This document shows, in pieces, positions 25,860-35,552 of a DNA stretch of 64,000 bases (position 1 is the first letter of the stretch; each line of letters opens with the position of its first letter). The translations under genes and the position numbers were made by a program. The notes beneath the pieces were generated by a model that was not told the origin of the DNA, ran no database searches, and saw nothing but the letters and a program-made list of their open reading frames with translations. Origin of the DNA: Deltaproteobacteria bacterium (GTDB taxonomy: Bacteria; Desulfobacterota; Desulfobulbia; Desulfobulbales; SURF-16); the NCBI GenBank assembly GCA_016219175.1, contig JACRCD010000086.1, positions 62,001 through 126,000 on the forward strand, in the 5' to 3' direction.

Positions 25860-26522
25860 CAGTCACTCCTTAAACTGGAACATGGGAAAAACGGTCTACC
25901 CTAATAACTAAATACTGCAATAAATGAGCCGGGGGGGATTTTGCTGGGCCATTTGCTATTTGTCTTTTTATTTCAGCAGGTTATTCCCATAGCCATAATC
26001 AGGAAATGGCTTTCGCCCAGTCATTGGAACATCTCTAGAATGGTTCATTTGCCCCATTTTTGGGGCAAATGAACCATTTTTTCTAGGGATAGGTAAGCGT
26101 CCGGTAAGAGATCAATGCACAGGAAAGCGCGTGAAGCTTTTGGTTTCAGAGATTCGTAAGCCGTTTTTCCCCGCCGCCGGGAGATGCTATCAGTGTCCGA
26201 AATGTATTCTCGCTATCAACTTTGTTACCACCCAGGTTGGCATGAAGTTGCCGCGAATGAAATTTTATGAAATGATTAAATCATATTCCCGGAGTAAACA
26301 ACAGAGACACATGAACAACCGGACAAAGCCGGCGGCGGAAAAACAAGCGGAGTCCTATCCCCGGCTTAACCTGAATAATTCCGGCAATCGCGATCCAAGC
26401 CGCTGGCCTGCGAGTCAATAAAACACAACAAATTGAAATACCACGGAAATCCGGCATGTTCCGGCGGGACGGCGCCAAGCATTCAATGGAATAGGCATGT
26501 TTTATGCACATAAGAGAAGGTC
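25860..26522. other. 663-base divergent intergenic region
   Basis: This separates the minus-strand TonB receptor from the plus-strand NtrC-type regulator. It contains the long perfect hairpin at 26039-26078. A 96-codon plus-strand frame at 26131-26421 has no good ribosome site or recognisable domain, so it is not called as a gene. Confidence 0.4.
26039..26082 (+). terminator. 18-bp perfect hairpin with T tract
   Basis: Arms AATGGTTCATTTGCCCCA (26039-26056) and TGGGGCAAATGAACCATT (26061-26078) flank a TTTT loop, and TTTT follows. It has the shape of an intrinsic terminator on the plus strand, but no plus-strand gene ends nearby. It may instead terminate an unseen transcript or bind a regulator. 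Confidence 0.55.
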
Positions 26523-28010
26523 ATGAATGAGATCAATGAGCTGATTAAAAAATTTACCAACACGAATGCGGACCCATCGGTTGAGGGGAAAAAGCCGGTC
26601 ATCTTGATCATTGATGAAGACGCATCAATGAAAAGCAGTTTTCAAAGGACCTTTGATCACAAGTATCATGTTATTACAGCTAGAAATGAGGCGGAAGGAG
26701 TTAGTCTCCTCACCCCGGAGACCCAGTGCGTCATTTTAGAGATCAAAAAAAATGAAATGCCGGGATGGGCGATTTTCCCGGAATTGCAAGAAAAGTGTGC
26801 CGATGTGCCAATCATCTTTTATGCTTGTTCTCAACTTGAGGATGAGCGGATTCAAGACATCATCAAGAAATATAGTCCTCAAGGGTATGCGCGGAAGGGA
26901 AGGGATTTTACCTGCCTGAATTCTCTCATCGAAAGTTCGATAACCAATTATAAACTCTCCCAGGCTGTCACAGAGATCCGGCAAAGTCTGACAGCGGATC
27001 TTGAGAAAACGAAAGCTGAAAATTTTCTCCTCAGACGGGAGCGTGAACACCGATACCGTTTTGATCAGCTCAAGGGCAACTGTGAGGCATTTCAACGGAC
27101 GTTGCAGCTTTGTAAAAGGGCCAGCAACTCAGATATAACCGTTCTGCTGGAGGGTGAAACAGGCACGGGGAAAGAAATCGTCGCCCGGATGATCCACATG
27201 AACAGCACCAGAAGGGAAAAAATTTTCGTGGCGCAAAATTGTGCGGCAATCCCGGACGAACTGCTGGCCAGTGAGTTGTTTGGCTACAAAAAAGGGGCCT
27301 TTACCGGGGCCTATAAAGATAATAAAGGACTTTTCGAGATTGCCGACGGCGGCACCCTTCTCCTCGATGAAGTAGGGGATATGTCGGCCACCATGCAGGT
27401 CAATCTGTTAAGAGCCCTTCAGGAAGGGGAATTCAAGCCTCTCGGCGGAAATGAGTATAAGCCATTCGACGTGCGAATCATTTCCGCGACCAATAAGGAT
27501 CTTAAACATCAAGTTAAAATCGGACTGTTCAGGGAAGATCTATTCTTTCGGTTAAGCGCCTTTCCAATCCTTTTGCCCCCCCTGAGGGAGCGCAAGGACG
27601 ATATCCCTCTTCTCATCCGGCACATTATGGCTAAATCCGCAAAAAAATTTCAAAATACCATCGGCAAAATCAATCCCAAAGCGATGCTGCTTCTCATGGA
27701 GTATTCATTTCCCGGCAATGTGAGGGAACTGGAAAATATCATTGAGCGGGCCATGGCCATGGCCGATGATGGCGATCGGATAGAACCCCATCATCTTCCG
27801 CGGGATATTCGACATATTGATGTTCTGGACGGCCTTCTGCCGGAGCAATCCGGCACATTGAAAGAAATGGTTACGGCCCTGGAAAAAACCATCCTTCTCA
27901 CGACATTGAAAAAAAAGAACTGGATAAAAGCACAGGCAGCGCAGGAGCTGGGTCTCAGCCGACTTGGTTTGAGGAAGAAAATGCAACGTTACAACATCAC
28001 ACCTGGGTGA
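26523..28010 (+). CDS. NtrC-family sigma-54 activator with atypical receiver
   Basis: A 495-residue protein. The receiver-like domain (about 26-140) has IDED acidic residues, but the phospho-acceptor is Glu73 (CVILEIKKNEMPG) in place of Asp. A coiled linker leads to a AAA+ domain (about 185-415) with Walker A GETGTGKE, GAFTGA loop (KKGAFTGAYK), Walker B TLLLDEVGD and FFRLSAFPILLPPLRERKDD. The C-terminal helix-turn-helix reads AAQELGLSRLGLRKKMQRY. A Glu can mimic the phosphorylated state, so it may be active without a kinase. It lies divergent to the TonB receptor gene and upstream of the binding-protein operon, either of which may be its target. Confidence 0.88.
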   Translation: MNEINELIKKFTNTNADPSVEGKKPVILIIDEDASMKSSFQRTFDHKYHVITARNEAEGVSLLTPETQCVILEIKKNEMPGWAIFPELQEKCADVPIIFYACSQLEDERIQDIIKKYSPQGYARKGRDFTCLNSLIESSITNYKLSQAVTEIRQSLTADLEKTKAENFLLRREREHRYRFDQLKGNCEAFQRTLQLCKRASNSDITVLLEGETGTGKEIVARMIHMNSTRREKIFVAQNCAAIPDELLASELFGYKKGAFTGAYKDNKGLFEIADGGTLLLDEVGDMSATMQVNLLRALQEGEFKPLGGNEYKPFDVRIISATNKDLKHQVKIGLFREDLFFRLSAFPILLPPLRERKDDIPLLIRHIMAKSAKKFQNTIGKINPKAMLLLMEYSFPGNVRELENIIERAMAMADDGDRIEPHHLPRDIRHIDVLDGLLPEQSGTLKEMVTALEKTILLTTLKKKNWIKAQAAQELGLSRLGLRKKMQRYNITPG

Positions 28011-28190
28011 AAAATGAAGCAAGACAGGGAAAGCAGGACGACCCATGTATCCGGCAAATACAACACATCTCATTTTGAGGTCTGAAATTCACAAAAACAA
28101 ATTCATTATCAATTAAAATAACCCGGTTGGATTTCATGCGCCTACTTAGTGCCGAATGAATCCTCTTATTTGGATAAGCAAATTCTGTTC

Positions 28191-29105
28191 ATGAATAAAT
28201 TTATTATAGGCATATCCATTATAGGCGTCATCATCTGGGGATGTATCGCCCGTTGTTTTGCCGCTGATCCGCTGGAAATCGCCATAATAAAAAGTAATGA
28301 CATCACGTCATACGAGGAAGTCCTGAATGGGTTCAAGGAAGAAATAGCCAAACAAGGATTTTCCGTCACTTATCGAGAGTTTGAAAAAAAATCGACCCTC
28401 GTCCAGCAGATAAAGGAAGAAAACCCGAACCTGATCCTCGCCCTTGGCACAGATGCCTTAACGCAGGTATCTCAAAACCTGACGGATATTCCAATCGTTT
28501 TCTCAGCGCTTCTTTCCCCGCCGGAACCCCTCATCAACAAAGCGAACGTCACCGGTTCCCTGCTTGACATCCCTGTAAAACAGCAACTCGAAAAACTGCT
28601 GGCCACCGCGCCCGATGTAAAAGTTATCGGCGTCATATACCACCCTGAAACGACAGAAAAAAAAGTACAAGAGGCGAGGCGGGCCGCCGAAGAAATGGGC
28701 CTGGTGCTGGAATCTTTTCCCATTCAAACGATCAGGGAGATTCCCATGATCAAGGAGATGGAGATTGATGCGTTGCTGGTGCTTCCCGATCCGATGGTGT
28801 GCTCGCCCAGCATTATCAAGCACCTCCTGCTGAAGAGTTTTCGTTCCAGAATTCCGGTGATGGGAATTTCTCCGGCCTATGTCAAAGCGGGCGCCCTGTT
28901 AGCCTTGGCCTGCGACTACCAGGATATTGGCCGCCAGTCAGGGGAAATCGCGGCCAGGATTTTTTCCGGTACGCCGCCGGCCGAAGTTCCTGTCAGCCGG
29001 CCACGCGCTTCGAGATTATTCCTCAATCTCTCAATTGCAAAACAGATCCGGCTCAGCATCCCCGAAATAATCCGGGCCGAGGCATATCAGGTGTTTGGAC
29101 AATGA
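28191..29105 (+). CDS. ABC-type substrate-binding protein (PF04392 family), exported
   Basis: The frame opens with GTG at 28149, but the ATG at 28191 gives a proper signal peptide (FIIGISIIGVIIWG ... CFAAD). The mature protein has the two-lobed pattern of the TrpX/DUF534-type binding proteins: IAIIKSNDITSYEEVLNGF, NLILALGTDA, VKVIGVIYHP and IPVMGISPAYVKAGALLAL. No permease or ATPase gene is adjacent. Instead its stop overlaps the start of a membrane histidine kinase gene (ATGA), so it probably delivers a ligand signal to that kinase. Confidence 0.82.
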   Translation: MNKFIIGISIIGVIIWGCIARCFAADPLEIAIIKSNDITSYEEVLNGFKEEIAKQGFSVTYREFEKKSTLVQQIKEENPNLILALGTDALTQVSQNLTDIPIVFSALLSPPEPLINKANVTGSLLDIPVKQQLEKLLATAPDVKVIGVIYHPETTEKKVQEARRAAEEMGLVLESFPIQTIREIPMIKEMEIDALLVLPDPMVCSPSIIKHLLLKSFRSRIPVMGISPAYVKAGALLALACDYQDIGRQSGEIAARIFSGTPPAEVPVSRPRASRLFLNLSIAKQIRLSIPEIIRAEAYQVFGQ

Positions 29106-30883
29106 ATCTGAGTATCGCTGCCAAACTGAATATAATGATCTCCATCCTTATGGTTGCTCTTGGTTTATCAACAGGATGGTTTGTCGCCGAGCATGAGTCC
29201 ACCGCTATCAAAGAAGAGATGCGAGCCCGGGGGCAGGCGATTGCCCAGCATCTGGCTGTGTATTGCGAGTTCGGAATCCTGGCGGACGATCGGGAGGGAC
29301 TTAGCAAAATTCTGGATGGCGTCATCAAACAGAAAGACATTATCTCCGCCTCCGTCTCTGACAAAAAAGGCCAGCTCATTGCCCGGTCCCTGGCCGGCCA
29401 GCATGATCCGGTCTGGGAATTTACCGTGCCGGTTATTACCCATGGTCAATTAGGCGGGATCGAGGAATTTGAACTTCTTTCGCAGATACAGGATGAGCAG
29501 TCAAGCTCTGAGACCTTGATCGGCTATGTGAAGCTTGGCATGTCCCCGACGGAACTTGATCTCAAAGTGGCCCAGGTGAAAAAAATCATCCTGAGCGTTG
29601 TTGTCTTGCTCATGGTCAGTGCTATGATTTTTGCATTTTTGGGGGTCAAATATTTCATAAATCATCCCTTGCGCCAACTTATTTCAGGTATCAACGAAAT
29701 TGGCAGCGGGGATCTTTCATCCCGTATCCGGATTAAAAATCGAGACGAAATAGGCAAGGTTGGCGATGCCTTTAACGCCATGGCCGAAACATTGTCCACC
29801 ACGGTGATTTCCAAATCCTTTTTAGATAATATTATTCAATCGATGATGGAAACCCTCATCGTTTTGGATAATGAGGGAAAAATCAAGCTGGTCAACCCGG
29901 CGGTTTCCTTATTGCTTGGCTACACAAAGGAAGAACTGGTCGGCAGACCGATCTTCACAATTTTGGAGTCTACCTCGCTTCACCCGGAACAGGCAAACCC
30001 TCTCAAGGAACTTCTGGCTGAAAACGTTGAAAAGATTTACCTCAAAAAATCAGGCGGCCGGGTCCCGGTCATTTTTTCAGGCGCGCTGATTACCAAAAGC
30101 GCCAAGGGTCCGCCTGATATGGTCTGTGTGGCCAGGGATCTCACGGAACAGAAACAGGCCCAACATGATCTCGCCGTGTATAATAAAAAACTGGAGCTGA
30201 GCAACCGGGAATTAGACAAATTCGCCTACGTTGTTTCACATGATCTGAAGGCCCCGCTTCGGGCCATCGCCAATCTGTCTCAGTGGATCGAAGAGGATCT
30301 GGGAAATTCAATCCCTGATAACATACGCAGTCACCTGGCAATGCTGCGCGGCCGGGTCCAGCGGATGGAATCGCTTATCCTGGGCATACTGGAGTATGCC
30401 CGGGTTGGCCGGATAGGGGCGAAAAAAGAACCGGTAGACGTTCAGGAACTTATTGCCGACATTATCGATTCCATGCCTGTGCCGGAAGGATTTCTCATAG
30501 AAATCAGCCCCGGCATGCCAACTCTGGTGACCTCGCGAACTCAAATGACCCAAGTTTTTGCCAATCTCATTGATAATGCGGTAAAATATTGCAAGCGAGA
30601 AGATGGCCGCGTTGCAATCACTGCTCATGACCAGGGGGATTTCTTTGAATTTGCGGTGATCGATAACGGGCCGGGAATCGCCCCGCAATATCATGAAAAG
30701 ATATTTGAAATCTTTCAAACCCTGGTCCCGCGGGATGAATTTGAAAGCACCGGCGTTGGGCTTACGGTGGTTAAAAAGATACTGACGGAACAAAATTGTG
30801 GCATAAAGGTGGAATCGGACGGCAGCCAAGGGGCGGCCTTTCGATTTACCTGGCCTAAATTTTACACGAAGGAAATAGGATAG
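29102..30883 (+). CDS. Membrane histidine kinase with HAMP and PAS domains
   Basis: A 593-residue protein with TM1 (about 7-28), an extracytoplasmic sensor (about 30-158), TM2 (about 162-184), HAMP, PAS (about 245-355) and a phytochrome-style HisKA (LDKFAYVVSHDLKAPLRAIA). HATPase follows with N box (NLIDNAVKYC), G1 (DNGPGIAP) and G2 (STGVGLTV). The frame runs far upstream inside the binding-protein gene, but the real start is the overlapping ATGA at 29102. It is predicted to sense the ligand-loaded binding protein and pass phosphate to the REC-PAS-GGDEF protein encoded 10 bases downstream. Confidence 0.88.
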   Translation: MNLSIAAKLNIMISILMVALGLSTGWFVAEHESTAIKEEMRARGQAIAQHLAVYCEFGILADDREGLSKILDGVIKQKDIISASVSDKKGQLIARSLAGQHDPVWEFTVPVITHGQLGGIEEFELLSQIQDEQSSSETLIGYVKLGMSPTELDLKVAQVKKIILSVVVLLMVSAMIFAFLGVKYFINHPLRQLISGINEIGSGDLSSRIRIKNRDEIGKVGDAFNAMAETLSTTVISKSFLDNIIQSMMETLIVLDNEGKIKLVNPAVSLLLGYTKEELVGRPIFTILESTSLHPEQANPLKELLAENVEKIYLKKSGGRVPVIFSGALITKSAKGPPDMVCVARDLTEQKQAQHDLAVYNKKLELSNRELDKFAYVVSHDLKAPLRAIANLSQWIEEDLGNSIPDNIRSHLAMLRGRVQRMESLILGILEYARVGRIGAKKEPVDVQELIADIIDSMPVPEGFLIEISPGMPTLVTSRTQMTQVFANLIDNAVKYCKREDGRVAITAHDQGDFFEFAVIDNGPGIAPQYHEKIFEIFQTLVPRDEFESTGVGLTVVKKILTEQNCGIKVESDGSQGAAFRFTWPKFYTKEIG

Positions 30884-30893
30884 GAAGTGCATT

Positions 30894-32174
30894 ATGCGAG
30901 ATAAATTAAAAATATTGCTCATTGATGATGATCCGTTTGACCGAATAGCGGTGCATCGTCATTTCAAGGCAGCACAAATACCGGCGGATATTGAAGATAC
31001 GGATAGTGCGCTTGATGCACTTGAGGCCATCCGGCTCAACACCTTTGACTGTGTATTTATCGATTACCTGCTGCCCGACTCGGACGGTTTATCATTGTTG
31101 AAGAATATCCGCACCGCCGGGATTTTAACGCCGATAATCGTGCTGACCGGCTACGGGGATGAACGCCTCGCCGTGGATATGATACAGGCCGGGGCTACGG
31201 ACTATCTTGCCAAGGCGCAACTTTCGGGGCAGACCTTGTCGCATTGCCTGCAGCGGGCCATGCGTCTGCACAATGCCGAAATGAAACGGCGCCAGGCAGA
31301 GGATGAATTAATCAGGTTAAATAAACTGGTCATTGATATACTTGAAAGCATCAGTGATGCCTTTTTCGCGATTGATACTCACTGGCATTTTACCTATATC
31401 AACAAACAGGCTGAAGCCCTTTTCCGGGGAAAAAGAGAAAAAATGATCGGCCGGAACGTTTGGGAGCAATTGTCGGAAATTCCTGCATTATTTCGAGATG
31501 TCATAACGAAAAGCATGGAAAAGCGGCTGGCGCTGAGGGTTGAAGGGCACTACCCCTCCCTCAATAACTGGCTGGAGCTGCGAGCCTATCCTGGATATGA
31601 CGGAATTTCCGTTTATTTTCAAGATATTACCGAGAGAAAGAAAACCGAGGCGCAATTGAACTTTATGGCTAACCATGACCATTTGACCGATCTTCCGAAC
31701 CGCAATCTGCTCATGGATCGCTTGGCCCAATCCGTAAGTCGCGTTCATTGGCATGACCGGTTGCTGGCTGTCCTGTTCTGTGATCTGGATGGCTTTAAAA
31801 AAGTCAACGATGAGCTGGGCCATTCGGTTGGCGATTCCCTGTTAAAGTTAATAGCTGAACGGTACCTCGCCTGCCTCAGACCGGGTGACACTGTGGCCCG
31901 CCTGGGCGGAGATGAGTTTATTGTCGTATTGAATGATGTTGCCGAGGTGGAAGATGTTATTGAAATGGCTAATAAAATCGTAAAAACCATATCAATGCCG
32001 GTAACTCTGGGCAATCAGGTATTTTCCGTGACAGTCAGTATCGGCATCAGTATTTTCCCAACAGATGCGGAAGATCCCGAGACGCTGCTCCGTTTTGCGG
32101 ATATCGCCATGTATGAAGCCAAACAAAGGGGAAAGAACCAGTGCAGCTGTTATTTCAACCTCGCCGCCCCTTAA
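30894..32174 (+). CDS. Response regulator with PAS and GGDEF output (diguanylate cyclase)
   Basis: A 426-residue protein with receiver (about 5-125: LLIDDD, phospho-Asp in CVFIDYLLPDSDG, Thr in IVLTGYG, Lys in YLAKAQL), PAS (about 140-245) and GGDEF (about 255-420). The active site is intact (ARLGGDEFIVVL), and an allosteric I-site RPGD lies exactly five residues upstream. It should make cyclic di-GMP, with product inhibition, when phosphorylated by the kinase encoded just before it. It is the last gene of the plus-strand signalling operon. Confidence 0.9.
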   Translation: MRDKLKILLIDDDPFDRIAVHRHFKAAQIPADIEDTDSALDALEAIRLNTFDCVFIDYLLPDSDGLSLLKNIRTAGILTPIIVLTGYGDERLAVDMIQAGATDYLAKAQLSGQTLSHCLQRAMRLHNAEMKRRQAEDELIRLNKLVIDILESISDAFFAIDTHWHFTYINKQAEALFRGKREKMIGRNVWEQLSEIPALFRDVITKSMEKRLALRVEGHYPSLNNWLELRAYPGYDGISVYFQDITERKKTEAQLNFMANHDHLTDLPNRNLLMDRLAQSVSRVHWHDRLLAVLFCDLDGFKKVNDELGHSVGDSLLKLIAERYLACLRPGDTVARLGGDEFIVVLNDVAEVEDVIEMANKIVKTISMPVTLGNQVFSVTVSIGISIFPTDAEDPETLLRFADIAMYEAKQRGKNQCSCYFNLAAP

Positions 32175-32234
32175 TGCAACTTGCAACGGTTATGATTTGC
32201 CGCGAGCTTTTTAAAATGAGACCGGGGCCTGAGG

Positions 32235-33134
32235 TTATTCCAATTCCTGTTTGGCTTGCACGGTCGCCTTGAAGCCCGCCACCAGATCCAGCAGTTCGGA
32301 GGTTATGGTGGACTGCCGTTGTATCCGGTAGACTCCTTTCAGTTCCTCAATATGTTCCTCGATGTTTTTTTCCGCATTCTGCAGGGAGCGCAGGCGGCTG
32401 GCCTGCTCGCTGGCCAGCGACTCCGCCTGGGCCCTGAACAGGGTGGCAAAGAGATGCTGGCGGATCAGCCCGGAAAAAAGGGTTTCAGGGGGGATGCGGA
32501 AGGAGGGCAGGGATCTGCCCTCCCATTTTTTTCTGCCGAGTTGCCGCAGGTGGTCGTTGTCGATGGGCAGCAGGACTTGATGCTGGGGTTGGGCCGCGTT
32601 CAGTTTGTCGAATTTATTGAAGAAGATATCGACCTGGAAAATTTTCTGCTCCCGCAGCCAGCGTTCCACGCTGAGCAGGATCTGATAGACATTGGCGTTA
32701 ATGCCGCTGACCGAGCCCGGCACCCAGAATCGTTCGTCCGTCCTGAAGCCGCCGCTCTCAAGCCGGGAAGCGATCCGCGCCCCGATAACCAGTAATCCGA
32801 GAGAGGAAAAATCAGTCACCGGCATATCGGCCACGCTCTGCTTGACAAAGTCGGCGAGCCGTTCGTTGAACCTGCCGCAGAGCCCCTGGTCCGAGCCGAA
32901 GACGATCAGCCCTCTGGGCAGCTGTCCCGTGGTCTGGACGGGACGGGGCAGGGCGGTTTCCTTCAGGGCGGTCCGCAGGCCGAGTTCGATAACCTCCACA
33001 AAGGTGGAAAGCGAGGCAAGGGCCTGTTCATACTGGCGGATGTTGACCGCCGCCAGGGTTTTCATGCTTTTGACGATGCCCTGCAGCTTGGTGGTGGCGG
33101 TAATCCGTCTATCCAGATCCTGGAGGGTATCCAT
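32235..33134 (-). CDS. atpG: N-ATPase subunit gamma
   Basis: A 299-residue rotor-stalk subunit, starting [20 protein letters not shown]. The N-terminal coiled helix (VKSMKTLAAVNIRQYEQAL), central GSDQGLCGRFNERL and C-terminal helix (RQSTITSELLDLVAGFKA) are characteristic. The ATG at 33134 overlaps the atpA stop; an upstream in-frame Met exists but lies inside atpA. It is the last gene of the N-ATPase operon, and its stop is convergent with the diguanylate cyclase gene. Confidence 0.93.
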   Translation of the reverse strand: MDTLQDLDRRITATTKLQGIVKSMKTLAAVNIRQYEQALASLSTFVEVIELGLRTALKETALPRPVQTTGQLPRGLIVFGSDQGLCGRFNERLADFVKQSVADMPVTDFSSLGLLVIGARIASRLESGGFRTDERFWVPGSVSGINANVYQILLSVERWLREQKIFQVDIFFNKFDKLNAAQPQHQVLLPIDNDHLRQLGRKKWEGRSLPSFRIPPETLFSGLIRQHLFATLFRAQAESLASEQASRLRSLQNAEKNIEEHIEELKGVYRIQRQSTITSELLDLVAGFKATVQAKQELE

Positions 33135-34657
33135 TATGGGCCGCCCTTTGCAAAAAGGCGGGCCAGGGCGGTTTCGCACAGGTCCAGCAGGGTTTCTCGA
33201 TCATGGGCGTCAAGCTTGCCGCCCCGGTGTATCTTTGCGCAGATATGGGGGAGGTCCCGGAGCACAGCCTCTTTTATCACCATTTCGGCCTCCTTTATTT
33301 TCTTCACCTCGATGCGGTCAAGCAGCCCCGCGGTCAGGGCCAGCATGACCGCGACCTGCTCGTATTCCTTTAAGGAGGAATACCTGTCCTGCCGCAGTGC
33401 CTCCCTGACCCTTTTGCCCCGCTCGATGGCTTTCTGGGTGTTGTCGTCCAGCCGGGTGGCGAAACGGGCAAAGGTCTCCAGTTCTTCAAACTGGGCATAG
33501 GAAAGGCGAAGCTGGCCGACGAGGTCCCGGTAGGCTTCTTTCTGCGCCTTGCCGCCCACCCTGGAAACCGATTTGCCCACATCCACCGCCGGCAGCATGC
33601 CCTTGGCAAAGAGTTCCGGGGAAAGATAGATCTGGCCGTCCGTGATGGAAATAATGTTGGTCGGGATGTAGGCCGAGAGGTTTTGCGCCTCTGTTTCAAC
33701 GATGGGCAGGGCGGTCATGCTGCCGCCGCCCAGGTCGAGGCGCAGATGGGTCGATCTTTCCAGCAGGCGCGAATGGATATAGAAGATGTCGCCGGGATAG
33801 GCCTCCCGGCCGGGGGAGCGCTCCAGCAGCAGGGATATCTCGCGGTAAGCGCGGGCATGCCGGGTCAGATCGTCATAGACGATCAGGACATCCCGGCCCT
33901 GGCGCATAAAATATTCGCCGATGGAGGTCGCGGCGTAGGGGGTGATATACTGCAGACCAGGGGCGTCCTGGCCGCCGGCCACCACAACCACGGTGTAGGG
34001 CATGGCCCCGTGCTCCCGCAGTTCGTGCAGGACCTTGGCCACGGCGGATTCACGCTGGCCGATGGCGGCATAGATGCAGATGACGTTTTTGTCCCGCTGG
34101 TTGACGATGGCATCAAGGGCGATGGAGGTCTTGCCGGTCTGGCGGTCGCCGAGGATCAGTTCCCTTTGCCCCTGGCCGATGGGGATAAGGGCGTCGATCA
34201 CCTTGATGCCGGTGGCCAGGGGGGCGGCCACCGGCAGCCGCTCCATGATGGCCGGCGCCGGATTTTCCAGGGGGCTGCGCGGCTGGTCCGGGATGCTGCC
34301 CCTTTCGTCAAGGGGCTTGCCGGTGGCGTCAATCACCCGGCCGAGCAGGGCTTCGCCCACAACGATATCGGCCACCCGGCCCAAACGCTTTACCTCATGG
34401 CCGGCTTTAAGGCTGTAGCCGGAGCCGAGCAGAATAATACCGGCCTTGCCGGGCTCAAGGCCGGCCACGATGCCAAGGGTGCCGTCCTCCGCCCTCACCA
34501 GTTCCTCGGAGGTGACCCCGGCCAGACCGCTGGCCATGGCAACCGGTCCGGTAACGGCAATGATCCTGCCCACATCCTCCGCGGTCAGGGAGAATTCGTG
34601 GGACGCCAGGGCGCTCGCAAAGGCGTTTCTGGTTTTAGCCAGTGATGTTTTCAGCAT
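33134..34657 (-). CDS. atpA: N-ATPase subunit alpha
   Basis: A 507-residue non-catalytic nucleotide-binding subunit with P-loop GDRQTGKT, the segment [24 protein letters not shown] and [22 protein letters not shown]. It forms the alpha3beta3 head with AtpD. Gene order after atpF and before atpG is that of N-ATPase operons. A 118-base gap with two inverted repeats separates it from atpF, unusual for this compact operon. Confidence 0.95.
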   Translation of the reverse strand: MLKTSLAKTRNAFASALASHEFSLTAEDVGRIIAVTGPVAMASGLAGVTSEELVRAEDGTLGIVAGLEPGKAGIILLGSGYSLKAGHEVKRLGRVADIVVGEALLGRVIDATGKPLDERGSIPDQPRSPLENPAPAIMERLPVAAPLATGIKVIDALIPIGQGQRELILGDRQTGKTSIALDAIVNQRDKNVICIYAAIGQRESAVAKVLHELREHGAMPYTVVVVAGGQDAPGLQYITPYAATSIGEYFMRQGRDVLIVYDDLTRHARAYREISLLLERSPGREAYPGDIFYIHSRLLERSTHLRLDLGGGSMTALPIVETEAQNLSAYIPTNIISITDGQIYLSPELFAKGMLPAVDVGKSVSRVGGKAQKEAYRDLVGQLRLSYAQFEELETFARFATRLDDNTQKAIERGKRVREALRQDRYSSLKEYEQVAVMLALTAGLLDRIEVKKIKEAEMVIKEAVLRDLPHICAKIHRGGKLDAHDRETLLDLCETALARLFAKGGP

Positions 34658-34672
34658 ATGGGCATGATCAGC

Positions 34673-34775
34673 TTAGGGGCCGTTATAAAATAACCATTAC
34701 AGATTTGATATTGCATATACGGCCCCTTATGCCGTTGCCACGCATGGCGTGTTACAGTAATTTATTGACAACGGC
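34673..34775. repeat. Two inverted repeats in the atpF-atpA gap
   Basis: TTAGGGGCCGTTATA (34673-34687) pairs with TATACGGCCCCTTA (34716-34729). GCCGTTG (34731-34737) pairs with CAACGGC (34769-34775). The pair fills almost the whole gap. It may be a small inserted element or an mRNA-processing/stability hairpin that tunes subunit ratios. Confidence 0.55.
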
Positions 34776-35543
34776 TTAATGGAATGTTTCCCTCTCCAGC
34801 GAGGCAGCCAGATTTTTTTCAAACCGTTCCAGATAGGCCCCGACATCCCATTGGATTATTTTGCCGGCCACCTCGATCTTCAGGCCGGCAAGCAGCGAGG
34901 CATCGAGCAAAAATTCCCCACGCAGAGCCGTTCCCCAGAGCGATTCCAGAAATTTTTCCAATTGGAACCTGGCCGCGGGCGAGAGGTCAAAGGCGCTGGT
35001 CACCACCACAGCCTCGCCTGTTTCGGTAATATACCGGCCGATGCGGCTGTTTTCATCCTGGGAAAGAGTGGTGAGCTCGGATAGAAAAACAGAGAGAATC
35101 CTTTTTTCCAGATCTTCCCCGGCCAGATCGCGCAGGGCGCGGGTGGCCAGCTGCTGAAAACATTTGGCCACGGCCAGGCTGGTCTCTTTCAGGAAAGATT
35201 CCTTCTCTTTGTCAAGGGAGGAGAGCCATTGAGTCCTGGAGGAGGCAATCTCCCGGCGGGCGGCAAGCAGCAGCTCGTCGCGGAATTTATCCGCTTCCTC
35301 CTTGGCCCGTTTGATTTCAGCGGGGAAGGAGTTCTTGAGCTGCTCCTGCAGGGCGAGCAGCTTTTCCTTCTCCGCCTCCGCTGCCGCGCTTTTTTGTGCC
35401 GCCTCGCTCAGGCGGGCGGCGATTTTCTGCTCCCGCTTCGCCATGGCATTGAGCACGGGCCGGTAGAGGAATTTGTTGAGCAGCCAGACCAGCAGGAGGA
35501 AATTGATGATCTGGGCGCCCAGGGTAAAGAGGTCGATGCCCAT
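34776..35543 (-). CDS. atpF: N-ATPase subunit b, long form carrying a delta-like C-terminus
   Basis: A 255-residue protein with an N-terminal membrane helix (IINFLLLVWLLNKFLYRPVL) and a long charged coiled coil (about 35-150). A C-terminal domain of about 100 residues (LKIEVAGKIIQWDVGAYLERF) resembles the end of subunit delta. N-ATPase operons lack a separate atpH and their atpF product covers both b and delta functions, which fits. It is the peripheral stator. Repeat copy B separates it from atpE. Confidence 0.9.
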   Translation of the reverse strand: MGIDLFTLGAQIINFLLLVWLLNKFLYRPVLNAMAKREQKIAARLSEAAQKSAAAEAEKEKLLALQEQLKNSFPAEIKRAKEEADKFRDELLLAARREIASSRTQWLSSLDKEKESFLKETSLAVAKCFQQLATRALRDLAGEDLEKRILSVFLSELTTLSQDENSRIGRYITETGEAVVVTSAFDLSPAARFQLEKFLESLWGTALRGEFLLDASLLAGLKIEVAGKIIQWDVGAYLERFEKNLAASLERETFH

Positions 35544-35552
35544 CCCTTAACC

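Noticed and set aside
25860-26040. Cobalamin riboswitch or Fur box upstream of the TonB receptor
   Set aside because: I looked for the conserved B12-box sequence and for a GATAAT-type Fur dyad and saw neither.
26131-26421. 96-codon plus-strand frame in the divergent region
   Set aside because: No ribosome site, low-complexity charged end and no recognisable domain; it starts just after a hairpin and is probably chance.
26492-26508. Sigma-54-like sequence TAGGCATGTTTTATGCA upstream of the NtrC-type gene
   Set aside because: It has GG and GC at the right spacing, but transcription would start only about four bases before the ATG, leaving the ribosome site outside the transcript.
28799-29101. 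Upstream extension of the kinase frame within the binding-protein gene
   Set aside because: The extension overlaps the well-supported binding-protein sequence; the ATGA overlap at 29102 gives a normal membrane-anchored N-terminus.
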